In this document: positions 26,228 to 35,422 of the stretch, one piece after another
How positions within the stretch are numbered: the stretch's first letter is position 1
How the letters are laid out: the number at the start of each line of letters is the position of its first letter
Source of the DNA: Bdellovibrionota bacterium
GTDB taxonomy: Bacteria; Bdellovibrionota; Bdellovibrionia; Bdellovibrionales; JAMPXM01
DNA length: 64,000 nucleotides
NCBI GenBank assembly: GCA_963170185.1
Contig: CAUJGS010000040.1
Location: forward strand, 1 to 64,000
Reading direction: 5' to 3'
The notes under the pieces: model-generated
Seen by the model: only the letters and a program-made list of their open reading frames with translations
What the model was told of the DNA's origin: nothing
Databases searched by the model: none
Program-made: the position numbers and the translations under genes

Positions 26228-28267
26228 ATGCTCACATGTTTTGTTCCGATACAGCAAGTGATGTCCACTGTCTATTTTCGACTCATTCTCATGGGAGTCC
26301 TGTTGGTTTCGCCAAATCTTTGGGCGACAACCCGAGGCGCGCTGACGCCCGACGGGATTTTTAAGAGATACAAAGACGCCGTGGTGAGAATCGAAGTGCT
26401 TTTGCACGGCGCCTCGCTTGGCGTTGGGAGTGGCTTTTTCATCTCGAAAACCGGCGAAGTGGCAACCAGTCTTCACGTCGTCCGTCCTTGGCTAACGCAT
26501 CCGGAGGCCGAAATCCGGGTGCGCACGGCAAGCGGTCAATTGCACCGACAAGTTCAAGTCGGAAACTGCGGTGACTCGCGCGGAATCGATCTCTGTCTTT
26601 TAAAGATCGCGACGACGCCGACAGCCGTGCTCCCCCCTGGCGCCAGCAAGGTTACCCCAGGCGAATCAATCGTCACGATCGGCCATCCTCGAGGTTTGGA
26701 CTTTTCAATTTCCACCGGAATCGTTTCCGCCGTTCGCGAAAACCCCTCCGGCTGGAACGAAGTGCAGGTCGACGCCGCCATCAGCCCCGGCAACAGCGGC
26801 GGCCCGATTATCAACTCTGCCGGGCAAGCCGTCGGTGTCGTCTACCAATTTGAACGCGACGGACAAAATTTGAACTTCGGCATCACATCCGACGAGCTAA
26901 AAAAACTCCTCTCGTCAGGCGAAGACAACTCGCGCAACACCTATTTGAAAATCACAGATGCCCGTCGCGCATTTCTCGATCGAGGTCGTCGGATTTCCAA
27001 ACGCGCTATTGATAAACTCATCCGACCGGCCATTCAGAGTATGAACACCGCGGCCGGCGATGCCCGTCCCGCAGGCTTCAAGTGGATGAGGGCTTCGCTC
27101 GACGACAAGTCCTTTCTCATGCTGGTTCCCGAAGTGATCCAGAGCTGCGAGCGCGCAGACGAAGGCACCGGAGTTTCGGCGACGTCATGCGCCTCCAACG
27201 GTGGCGATCTCATTCTCACGGTACAAAGACGTCCTCGAACATTAGAAGGCTCGATGGTCACCTATCGCGGACGACGTCTCGTCGTTGCACGCCATCTTGC
27301 CGTCGTCGACCGCCTTGAGTCCGAAGGTCAGTGGGAAAAGCTAAAACCGTACGAACGCGCGTTTCTTTCACGGCCCAGCCAGGCAAAGTGCCAGAACTTC
27401 AGCAAAGCCAACGGCCAAACGGGCGTCGTCGCGGCCGACGAAGGTTCCAACCTCCGTCTAAGAAATAAAGGCTTCTTCCAAAATGCCACGGCCGTCTGTC
27501 GTTTCGAAACCGAAAATGACTCTGAACCCGGCGCGACTTCTTTTAGTCAATGGATCGAATACGGAAACGAGTTTTACGGTATCAACGTTTGGACCGCCGA
27601 TCCGTCACGCCTTCCGTTTGCGCAAAGTCTTGCCGATCTTGTCTTAGTCTCCGCGGGTGCGCAGGCCGACGAGGCCACCGTGAAACCGTATCGACTCTCG
27701 CTGCGTCCAGGCCTAAGAAAAAGAGAAACCGGAGTTCGCGGACGCTGGATTCCAGCCGCCGAACACTACGACTATTTCCAAGACGACATCTCTTCGATCG
27801 CGATCGCAAAAACCGCGGCCGTTATGCCTTCACAAATGAATCGCAGCTTTACCGATTGGGTGATTGCGATCGCAAAGGCCAACGGGCTCCGCTTGACCGT
27901 CACCGGTTCGGCCGGTCTCGAATCGACGATGTCACACTCCGAGGTGGCCGGTCACAACGGTCGTATCGGAAGCTGGGTCGCAACCTCGGCGACGGATCGT
28001 TCGAAATCGTTCATGATACATCTCGCCGCGAGCTACGGATCGGACTCGACTTGGGTCATCGCCGAAGTCGAACGCCTTGGAACAGCGGTCAGCGACGAAC
28101 GTTACGGAACGGCCGAGGGATCGGCCAGCCGAGCAGCCGGCCGTTCAACGGCTTCTTCTCGTCAAGTCGCCACCGCTTCGTCACCAGACGTGATCAAAAG
28201 TCTTCAAAATTTCCGCAAGTGGGTACAAGAGTTCGAGCCCCTAAGCCCTTCGGCTTCGAACAGATAA
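26228..28267 (+). CDS. Secreted trypsin-like serine protease with novel C-terminal extension
   Basis: GSGFFISKTGEVATSLHVVRP, GIDLCLLKI, AISPGNSGGPIIN (Ser motif); about 400 aa C-terminal region not recognised. ATG at 26261 is an alternative start. Confidence 0.85.
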   Translation: MLTCFVPIQQVMSTVYFRLILMGVLLVSPNLWATTRGALTPDGIFKRYKDAVVRIEVLLHGASLGVGSGFFISKTGEVATSLHVVRPWLTHPEAEIRVRTASGQLHRQVQVGNCGDSRGIDLCLLKIATTPTAVLPPGASKVTPGESIVTIGHPRGLDFSISTGIVSAVRENPSGWNEVQVDAAISPGNSGGPIINSAGQAVGVVYQFERDGQNLNFGITSDELKKLLSSGEDNSRNTYLKITDARRAFLDRGRRISKRAIDKLIRPAIQSMNTAAGDARPAGFKWMRASLDDKSFLMLVPEVIQSCERADEGTGVSATSCASNGGDLILTVQRRPRTLEGSMVTYRGRRLVVARHLAVVDRLESEGQWEKLKPYERAFLSRPSQAKCQNFSKANGQTGVVAADEGSNLRLRNKGFFQNATAVCRFETENDSEPGATSFSQWIEYGNEFYGINVWTADPSRLPFAQSLADLVLVSAGAQADEATVKPYRLSLRPGLRKRETGVRGRWIPAAEHYDYFQDDISSIAIAKTAAVMPSQMNRSFTDWVIAIAKANGLRLTVTGSAGLESTMSHSEVAGHNGRIGSWVATSATDRSKSFMIHLAASYGSDSTWVIAEVERLGTAVSDERYGTAEGSASRAAGRSTASSRQVATASSPDVIKSLQNFRKWVQEFEPLSPSASNR

Positions 28268-28272
28268 GACCC

Positions 28273-28713
28273 TCACTCGGGTCGCGCAAGAATCTTCGTC
28301 CAAACTTCTTTGGCTAAAGCAGTGCCCGAAGCATACAAACCCAGAACATCGATGGGCCGTTCACCCTTTAACGTCTTAAAAAAAGGATCCGCTCCTTCGG
28401 CGACCAAAGCACGAGCCGTTTGCTCCAGCCCACGAGACGCGCAGTGATGAAGCGCCGTCCACCCCAGCCGATCGCGATCCAAAAGCTCCGCTCCGTGATC
28501 CAACAAGATTGGCAACCACTGCACAGCTTCAGCATCGCGAAGCGCTTTGCACAGTAGAACCAACGTGCCATCGCCGCTCTCGGTAGGCGCGTTGATCATC
28601 GCTCCCTGCTCAAGCAACACACGAGCCCGCTCGAGATCATGAGCCAAGATCGCATGATGAAGCGGCCGATAGCCGTCGCAGTCGAAATGATTGATCGCCT
28701 CGTCATTTGCCAT
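28273..28713 (-). CDS. Ankyrin-repeat protein
   Basis: DGYRPLHHAILAHDLERARVLLEQGAMIN, LGWTALHHCASRGLEQTARALVAEGADPF. Confidence 0.88.
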   Translation of the reverse strand: MANDEAINHFDCDGYRPLHHAILAHDLERARVLLEQGAMINAPTESGDGTLVLLCKALRDAEAVQWLPILLDHGAELLDRDRLGWTALHHCASRGLEQTARALVAEGADPFFKTLKGERPIDVLGLYASGTALAKEVWTKILARPE

Positions 28714-29464
28714 CTTGCAATCTCCTTGGCTGCATTATCTCCGGCGAAAAACCCAGCTGTCCACACGCATTCTGCCAGCGTTGGGTAAAGGGCGCGGCAA
28801 AGCGGTAAGGTTCGCCATCAAACTCAAAACTAAGCTCCGATGCGCGCAGCCAGAGCCCGCCCAGTCCAAGACTCTCGCGAAAGTAACGGCTGTGATGCGA
28901 ATCGCCATGTTCCCGGTCGCCAATAATCGGATGCGAGCTTCGCGCGAAATGTCGACGAATTTGGTGCCAACGCCCCGTTAGCGGCCGAGCCTCCACCAGC
29001 GAATACCGCGCCGTCGGATATCGTTTTCCTACCGGAAACGGACATTCGACTTTCGCCAATGTTCGAAACTTCGTCGAGGCATCGGCAAGCGTCCCATTGG
29101 AGTCGCGCTCCAGCGGCATGTCGATCAACCCTTCGTCTTCCATCCAGCCGCGACAAATCGCATGGTAGACCTTTTTCACCTGCCCCGCCTGAAGCGCGGC
29201 TTGCAAACGTCCCGCGACCTCCGACTGCAACGCCATGATCAACACACCTTCGGTCGCGACATCCAGCCGATGAACAGGGTACAGAAATTTCTCCACCTGA
29301 CGGCGCAAAGTCCAAAGCACCGTCAACTCACGCGGCACGCGGCGCCGGGCCATCTCGGGCTGGTGAACATGCATGCCGGGAGGCTTGTGAATCGCGATCA
29401 ACGATTCATTTTGGAAAAGCACGTGGAGATCCGCGATCGATCCCTGGCGTACATCCGAAGTCAT
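28703..29464 (-). CDS. truC: RluA-family pseudouridine synthase (TruC-like)
   Basis: LIAIHKPPGMHVHQ, YPVHRLDVATEGVLIMA, GRWHQIRRHFA. Confidence 0.85.
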   Translation of the reverse strand: MTSDVRQGSIADLHVLFQNESLIAIHKPPGMHVHQPEMARRRVPRELTVLWTLRRQVEKFLYPVHRLDVATEGVLIMALQSEVAGRLQAALQAGQVKKVYHAICRGWMEDEGLIDMPLERDSNGTLADASTKFRTLAKVECPFPVGKRYPTARYSLVEARPLTGRWHQIRRHFARSSHPIIGDREHGDSHHSRYFRESLGLGGLWLRASELSFEFDGEPYRFAAPFTQRWQNACGQLGFSPEIMQPRRLQDGK

Positions 29465-30896
29465 AAATCAAACCCATTGTTCGTAAACGTTCTATCTTCT
29501 TCTCAAACAGCGACCAATCATCGCGCAGGTCTATCGCTTCCCAAATTTTTTCAACCTCATCAATCAGCATCATCTCCGGCAGATCTTTCGAAAAATAATC
29601 CGCGTGCTGAAGCAGTCGCAAATCGGCGAGACTTGAAACTTCCCACTCACCCTCTTCAAGGCTTTTTCGCCACTTCACGCCTTCTGGACCGGCATATTTC
29701 CCCGCATCGCGATCGCGCCTCAGACCGCCACCATAAAAATCAAAGAAGAAACTCTCAAACGGAACCTTGGATTCCTCCAAGGCCGCTATTCCTAGCGAAA
29801 ACAAGGCCTCTTCCGCCTCCATCTGTTCCGGTTTGTCCGTCGGAATCAGACCAAGACGACCAAAAAATCTCACCACAAGTTCCCGTCGATACACATTCGG
29901 AAAGCCCGATAGCGACTCACTCAACGACTTGTGCCACAAGTTTTCCGCCCCTTCCGGTGCCAACGCGAATAGCGCTCTCGCAAGCTGATCGAGATTCCAA
30001 TACACGGCCTCGGCTTGCCGCCCGTAGCAGTAAAGTCCTTCGTGGTCGAAGTAGGCCGCGGTGAAGCTCGGATCATAGAACGGCAAAAAGCGCCATGGAC
30101 CATAGTCAAAACTCTCGCCGGTGATGTTCATATTGTCCGTGTTCAAAACACCGTGGACAAAACCAGCCATCATCCAGCTTGCGGCAAGTCGCGCGGCACG
30201 CATGCTTACCTCACGCAAGAACGCGCAGACAAGTTCCTCCAAAGGCTCGTTCAAAATCTCAGGGAAGTACGACTGACAAGAGTACACCAAAAGTCGCTTG
30301 AGATTTTCAGTTTCTCCCAAAGCCTGAAAGCGCTGAAACATGCCGTAGCGAATATGCCCATGCGAGAGTCTCGTCAGCACCGCCGAACGCGTCGGCGAGG
30401 GCTCGTCGCCGCGAAAAAGCGATTCACCGGTCTCAAAAAAACAAAACGTCTTTGATGTCGGAACTCCCAAGGCTTCCAGCATCTCGGTCGCTAGCGCTTC
30501 GCGCACGGCGCCCTTTAGCGTCAGACGACCGTCTCCCGCACGCGAGTATGGCGTCGTGCCGCTGCCCTTGGTTCCAAAGTCCAAAAGCTTTCCATCGACG
30601 GGGTCTTCGATCTGAGCAAAGAGAAACCCACGCCCGTCGCCCAGCTGCGGGTTGTAGTGGCGAAACTGGTGCCCGTGGTATCGCATCGCCAACGGTTCGG
30701 GCTGACAACCAGGCAGAGGATGAAATCGACCAAAGTGTTTTACACGGCGGTCCGCGCCGAGGTCTCCCATCCCGATACGGTTTGCCCAAGGTTGGTTCCA
30801 GAATCTTGGCTCGAGACGAGGAAAATCGGCCGGGCGAACCGGATCAGAAAAGCCCGAAGGAAGCTGGGAGTAGTCGAGACGTGGCTTAAACGACAT
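29406..30896 (-). CDS. selO: SelO/YdiU family protein adenylyltransferase (UPF0061)
   Basis: MRYHGHQFRHYNPQLGDGRGFLFAQI, GTKGSGTTPYSRAGDGRLTLKGAVREALATE, VLTRLSHGHIRYGMFQ, HGVLNTDNMNITGESFDYGPWRFL. Confidence 0.95.
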   Translation of the reverse strand: MSFKPRLDYSQLPSGFSDPVRPADFPRLEPRFWNQPWANRIGMGDLGADRRVKHFGRFHPLPGCQPEPLAMRYHGHQFRHYNPQLGDGRGFLFAQIEDPVDGKLLDFGTKGSGTTPYSRAGDGRLTLKGAVREALATEMLEALGVPTSKTFCFFETGESLFRGDEPSPTRSAVLTRLSHGHIRYGMFQRFQALGETENLKRLLVYSCQSYFPEILNEPLEELVCAFLREVSMRAARLAASWMMAGFVHGVLNTDNMNITGESFDYGPWRFLPFYDPSFTAAYFDHEGLYCYGRQAEAVYWNLDQLARALFALAPEGAENLWHKSLSESLSGFPNVYRRELVVRFFGRLGLIPTDKPEQMEAEEALFSLGIAALEESKVPFESFFFDFYGGGLRRDRDAGKYAGPEGVKWRKSLEEGEWEVSSLADLRLLQHADYFSKDLPEMMLIDEVEKIWEAIDLRDDWSLFEKKIERLRTMGLIYDFGCTPGIDRGSPRAFPK

Positions 30897-30920
30897 GAGG
30901 CGACGTTGTGTCGCCTCATG
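30894..30920 (-). promoter_or_regulatory. Perfect hairpin overlapping the selO start codon
   Basis: catgaggcgac-gttgt-gtcgcctcatg on plus strand; 11-bp perfect arms, 5-nt loop; ATG start of selO is the last triplet of the arm on the minus strand. Confidence 0.65.
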
Positions 30921-30945
30921 TATTCTGTGTCAAGCTGGCATCGGT

Positions 30946-32442
30946 TTAATCGAGAGCTTTGAACAAGAAGGGGTAACTCACGCGAACTTGTGTTCCGCCT
31001 TTTGGTAAAGGGAACTTCCATCCCGCCATGCGACGAAGAACACAACCCTCAACCAAGCTGCTCTTCAAAGTCGACGTGTCGATCTTCGGCTCCATGACGC
31101 CACCACCGGCATCGATCGTGAAACGCACCAAGAGCTTTCCGTAAAGATCGGGATTCGAACTCAACTGACGCTCGTAGCAGTAACGGATCTGACCCAAGTT
31201 TCGACGAATCACGTCGGCAATCACATCGCGATCAAGACCGCCTTCGATCACCGTCTCTTCGTCAACCATCGCCACATCGCCCGTACCAACGGTTCCACCG
31301 GCAAGCGCGGTTCCGTCGCGAACACCCGTAGCGCCGCCCCCCTTACCCTTGGTGGCGATTCCACCCAAGCGGAACGTATCACCAGCAACCGCAGCGGCAC
31401 CGCCACCACCTGTCGTCGCCGTACCGTTAGAGAAAAAGGCACGACCAGAACCTTTCACGTCAGGTGCAACACCTTGAGCCGCTACCATCAATCCGTTTTT
31501 ATTGGCGCGCTTGGCGATCTTCCCAACTAGGTTCGAAAGACCAGCGTTACGAATCGAAGTGAGCGCCGCTGTCGCCTTCTCCGATTTTACAGGAGAAACC
31601 GATTGATCGGGCTGAGCGATCGGTTGGTTGTTGGCCGCCGTTGCATTCGAAGTCCCACCCGCACGCAGTTTCGCGGTCTGAGTGACCTTCTGAGATTCTT
31701 GCCGTTTCTTTTTAATCGCTTCGGCATTGAAAATCATATCGATCGACTTTTGATCCAGCGCAAGCTCCGGCTTTTCGACGGGCGCTTTGGGTATGACCAG
31801 AACTCCGCCGATCAAGAGCAAGAAGAGCATGAAAGCCATGAAGAACGGTTTCTTCATGTCATTGTCGACACGCATCCCTTCGGCCGCGGCCGCTTCGCGC
31901 GCCGTGATCAAACGCTGACGAATAACGCGGTTGCCGACCTTTGTCTCGACCCATTCGTGCCCCGTCGGCGCGACAAACGTTCCTTCGAGAGATTTGTACG
32001 ACTCCGTCTTTGCCAGAACCCGAGTTCGGATGACGTGACCATGAGAATCCAAGACCACCACGAGCTGGTGGACGAGGAGATGAGCCTGAGGCCCCGTCTC
32101 ACCTTCCGCCTGACGGAAAAGCCCTTCCGATCTTTCCGGTGAGAATAGGCGGATGCGGTGAGTACCTATTTGAACATCCGATTCCGCCGTCAGTTTCGCT
32201 TCGACGACGGGTTCGTTATTCAAACGAAGTTCCGGACCATCTACCGTCACATTACGAATATACCAGTTTGAATCACGATACTGGAGCACCGCTTGGCAAC
32301 CCGCGATCGACTGATCGAGGATACGAAGATCGGCGTCCTTCGAGGAACCAATGACATACAGCGGAGTTCGCGAAGTCACACGACGTCGCCGAACGTTCTT
32401 TCCTTGGCCTCGATGTTCGAGAAAGATTTCAGGATGCCCCAT
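30946..32442 (-). CDS. FHA-domain / AgmX-PglI C-terminal domain (TonB-like) protein
   Basis: N-terminal FHA-like region, single TM (MAFMLFLLLIGGVLVIP), Gly-rich linker, C-terminal DVIRRNLGQIRYCYERQLSSNPDLYGKLLVRFTIDAGGGV. Confidence 0.85.
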   Translation of the reverse strand: MGHPEIFLEHRGQGKNVRRRRVTSRTPLYVIGSSKDADLRILDQSIAGCQAVLQYRDSNWYIRNVTVDGPELRLNNEPVVEAKLTAESDVQIGTHRIRLFSPERSEGLFRQAEGETGPQAHLLVHQLVVVLDSHGHVIRTRVLAKTESYKSLEGTFVAPTGHEWVETKVGNRVIRQRLITAREAAAAEGMRVDNDMKKPFFMAFMLFLLLIGGVLVIPKAPVEKPELALDQKSIDMIFNAEAIKKKRQESQKVTQTAKLRAGGTSNATAANNQPIAQPDQSVSPVKSEKATAALTSIRNAGLSNLVGKIAKRANKNGLMVAAQGVAPDVKGSGRAFFSNGTATTGGGGAAAVAGDTFRLGGIATKGKGGGATGVRDGTALAGGTVGTGDVAMVDEETVIEGGLDRDVIADVIRRNLGQIRYCYERQLSSNPDLYGKLLVRFTIDAGGGVMEPKIDTSTLKSSLVEGCVLRRMAGWKFPLPKGGTQVRVSYPFLFKALD

Positions 32443-32446
32443 CCAG

Positions 32447-32971
32447 TTACTCCTTCAACATGACAGCGATCTTGACGTCCGAGTATCCGGCCATCATCGA
32501 CGTGTACATGACCTTGCGGAGGAGATCGTAAGGGAGACTACGCTCCGCTTGCATCACAACCTTACCGTCAAACTCGAGTTCCGAGTTTTGGCTCGCGATT
32601 GTACGAGTCTTCTTCGCCTGCTCATCCAGCTCTGTGTACAAAGCACGAATGAACTGCGTGTCGTTCTCGTCAACCGCCGCATTTGCCAAAACACCGTCTT
32701 TCATCTCAACAATGCGTTTGTCTTCCACGAAAATTCCGTTGGAAGAGACCACTAGCTTCAGAGCCTCGACAGGATTTTTTGTCGAACTCGAAACCGGCAG
32801 TTTCAGATCATCGCTGGGCGTGATGTTCACCGGGCTTGTCGAATAGCTCTTAAGCAAGAAGACAAGCAGGATGACGAACATGTCGACCATCGAGGTGATC
32901 TGAATTTTGAACGTGGAAGCCACTCGGCGATCCATGTAGCGGCCCATGCCGCGACGACGTCCCATTCCCAT
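32447..32971 (-). CDS. ExbD/TolR-family biopolymer transport protein
   Basis: STFKIQITSMVDMFVILLVFLLKSYS; SYPYDLLRKVMYTSMMAGYSDVKIAVM-type C-terminus. Confidence 0.88.
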   Translation of the reverse strand: MGMGRRRGMGRYMDRRVASTFKIQITSMVDMFVILLVFLLKSYSTSPVNITPSDDLKLPVSSSTKNPVEALKLVVSSNGIFVEDKRIVEMKDGVLANAAVDENDTQFIRALYTELDEQAKKTRTIASQNSELEFDGKVVMQAERSLPYDLLRKVMYTSMMAGYSDVKIAVMLKE

Positions 32972-32973
32972 AA

Positions 32974-33573
32974 TTAACCTCCTGCCACGTTCCCGAATAC
33001 AATGTCGGGAAAGAGCAGATTTGTTTCAACTGGCTTACCGGTGTTGATGTCCGTGAACGTGAGGTTCACTGGTCGACCATCCTTCGAGCGCGTCGTGCGG
33101 ATCGAGTCCATCACGACGATGATATCCGAAAGCGGTACCGTCTCGGCGGGATTGAGTTCCAGACGAAACACGTCAGGGTACTCTTTCTTCAGATTCATGA
33201 CCTGTGAATAAAGCCCATCGACATCTGTTTTCGCTTCGGCACCTTGGCCAACGGCCGGAACGTGGTATTCCTTGGTGTTGCCGCGATCAAGAACCGAAAT
33301 GTGCACCGAACGATCCGCCGCTACAGCCATGCGAACCTGAACAACATCTTTGTTCTTCTCATTGGCTGCCGCCACGGCCTGCGCGACCGCCTGGGGAATA
33401 GGCGTCTCGATGACCGTGATCTGCACGAAAGCAACGCTGAGAAGAAGCATCGGAATAATCGACACGATGATATCCAGCATCGGCGCCAGATTCAGTTCGA
33501 ATGTCGAATCTTCGACTCTTGTTTTTAATGCTCGCATAGGTCCCTCATTGGAAGACTCTGAAACACCAGCCAT
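32974..33573 (-). CDS. ExbD/TolR-family biopolymer transport protein (second paralogue)
   Basis: FELNLAPMLDIIVSIIPMLLLSVAFVQI. Confidence 0.85.
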   Translation of the reverse strand: MAGVSESSNEGPMRALKTRVEDSTFELNLAPMLDIIVSIIPMLLLSVAFVQITVIETPIPQAVAQAVAAANEKNKDVVQVRMAVAADRSVHISVLDRGNTKEYHVPAVGQGAEAKTDVDGLYSQVMNLKKEYPDVFRLELNPAETVPLSDIIVVMDSIRTTRSKDGRPVNLTFTDINTGKPVETNLLFPDIVFGNVAGG

Positions 33574-33610
33574 CGTAACCCGTTCCTCTAACCTCTACGT
33601 TGCAAATCGC

Positions 33611-34318
33611 TTAGACCGTTTTGATGTTGGCAGATTTCGTTTTCGGCATTTTCTCGACAGCTACTGTCGTCGAATACGCCATACCGAAATGGCCGAAATC
33701 GCGTGCTTTTAAAAGCTCGATCAGTTTGTTGGAGTGTTGATCGATCTCGTTAAAAATCTTCCCCTGTTTTGCGTGGAAGAACGAGTACACGACCATCACC
33801 GGAATCGCGACCAAGAGACCCGCCGCCGTCGCATGCATCGCAAGCGAGATACCGTCAGCAAGAAGACTTTGTTTCTGCGAAGGGTCGGCAAAACTCACGG
33901 CTTTAAACGACATGATCAGACCGACGACCGTACCGAACAGACCGACAAGCGTTACGACGTTTGAAACCATCGAAAGATAGCTCAAATTCTTTGTCAGCTT
34001 TGGCGCTACTTCAGACGCCGCGATATCAAGCGAATGTTCGATCGCCGAATCGTCGCGATCCGCGCGTTCAAGAACTCGCTTCACGACCGCCGCCAAAGGT
34101 TTTTTCTCATTGGCCGCGCAGTATGTAATCGCATCTTCGATTTTATCTTCTTCGACCCACTTCATGACTTTCGCCATGAACTCGTCGGCTTTGATCGAGT
34201 AGTCGAAGTAAAGCGCCTTAAAGCGCTCGAACATCAATGCCAGTGCAAACACACCGAACAATCCAATTACCGCGTCGATAAGATAATAATCGACTGCGAG
34301 TTTCATCAATCCGTCCAT
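33611..34318 (-). CDS. MotA/TolQ/ExbB proton channel family protein
   Basis: NLSYLSMVSNVVTLVGLFGTVVGLIMSFKAVSFADPSQKQSLLADGISLAMHATAAGLLVAIPVMVVYSFF. Confidence 0.93.
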   Translation of the reverse strand: MDGLMKLAVDYYLIDAVIGLFGVFALALMFERFKALYFDYSIKADEFMAKVMKWVEEDKIEDAITYCAANEKKPLAAVVKRVLERADRDDSAIEHSLDIAASEVAPKLTKNLSYLSMVSNVVTLVGLFGTVVGLIMSFKAVSFADPSQKQSLLADGISLAMHATAAGLLVAIPVMVVYSFFHAKQGKIFNEIDQHSNKLIELLKARDFGHFGMAYSTTVAVEKMPKTKSANIKTV

Positions 34319-34334
34319 CTTTCCCCCTAGTTCC

Positions 34335-35183
34335 TTAGGCCGCAGCGCGACCTGTTTTTTCTTTTAAAAATTCACGCACGCGCTCGGACACCTTCTGATC
34401 CATCTTCACGAAACGAATTCCGTAGTGAATCGGGGCGCGACGATCGCGTGTTCCTTTTGCATATTTTTTTGAAACCACTTCTCCGATGGCGTTGAAGGCC
34501 GGAAGCCCCTCAAGCGAGGAGTAATGCACATTGACCATCTGTCCTGGAATCAATGTCGAGTTGCGAACCACAAGGCCCGAGCCACCTTCGCTCGCTTCCA
34601 CCATACGCCCCGGGCTCACGCTGTTGTTGTCATGAACAAGAACATCGTTCTCCAGCAGAATACGGGTGTGCTTGCGTTTAGCGAAGATCGCGGCGCCCTC
34701 GGCCGTCTTCATCAATTCACGAATCGTTTCCGAACCAAATCGTTCGTGTTCCGCAATGCGAACCCACGACTCCATCCCGTTCGTCCATATATAGTCGAAT
34801 TCGTAAACCGCTTTATCCTGAAGAGCCTTGATCACACCAAAGTAGGTGAAAGGACCAAACTTCTGCTGACCACGGCTGACGTACCATTCCGGTCGCTCTT
34901 CCGTGCCGACGGCTTTCGCCTCCGAAACGTCGCCCGCTTGGATTTTAGTGACCGTCGACTCGATTGTCTTTTCGATGGTTTTCGTCTGCGGACGACCAGG
35001 CTTCAACGATTGCAGATGAGCCTTCAACGGCGCAAAGTCCATGAGCGGCGTCCAGTCGTCGCTAGCGTCATCCCATGCGAAATCCGTCACAGAGAGCTCT
35101 GTCGCTGCGAGCTTACGTGCGATCTCCTCGATCGCCCATGGGCCCATGGTTTCACCATTGCGCGAGACTGTGTACATGGTCAT
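34335..35183 (-). CDS. Two GYF_2 (DUF4339-like) domains plus PilZ-like domain
   Basis: MYTVSRNGETMGPWAIEEIARKL...DDWTPL and WYVSRGQQKFGPFTYFGVIKALQ...ESWVRI; PilZ-like RKHTR and EASEGGSGL. Confidence 0.75.
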   Translation of the reverse strand: MTMYTVSRNGETMGPWAIEEIARKLAATELSVTDFAWDDASDDWTPLMDFAPLKAHLQSLKPGRPQTKTIEKTIESTVTKIQAGDVSEAKAVGTEERPEWYVSRGQQKFGPFTYFGVIKALQDKAVYEFDYIWTNGMESWVRIAEHERFGSETIRELMKTAEGAAIFAKRKHTRILLENDVLVHDNNSVSPGRMVEASEGGSGLVVRNSTLIPGQMVNVHYSSLEGLPAFNAIGEVVSKKYAKGTRDRRAPIHYGIRFVKMDQKVSERVREFLKEKTGRAAA

Positions 35184-35384
35184 TCCTCCAGCAGGCCTAT
35201 CGAGCCGCCGGAGGCTCCTCTAAAGAGCCATGCTTTGAGAATTCGGAGTTCGATTCGAAATGAGGCGTTTCACGCCGCAATTGTTTGAAATCCTAGAGGA
35301 ATCGTCACGATTCAAAATCCTGCTTCAGAAATTCTGTCGAACTTCCTTACAGCTCTTTTTTAAGAAGGTTTTGGAAAATACTCG

Positions 35385-35401
35385 CCTCATACTGAGGCGT
35401 T
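35385..35401 (-). terminator. Candidate terminator/stem-loop 3' of PBP gene
   Basis: cgcctcatactgaggcg inverted repeat followed (minus strand) by AGTATTTTCC. Confidence 0.35.
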
Positions 35402-35422
35402 TCAGGACTCAGCCCTACAGGA

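Noticed and set aside
27550-28317. 255-aa plus-strand ORF
   Set aside because: Alternative frame of the serine protease gene; Arg-rich and lacks domain support.
29162-30064. 300-aa plus-strand ORF
   Set aside because: Antisense to truC/selO, low-complexity shadow.
35244-35260. GGAGTTCGATTCGAAA resembling a tRNA T-loop
   Set aside because: No acceptor or anticodon stems in the surrounding sequence; no tRNA supported anywhere in the window.
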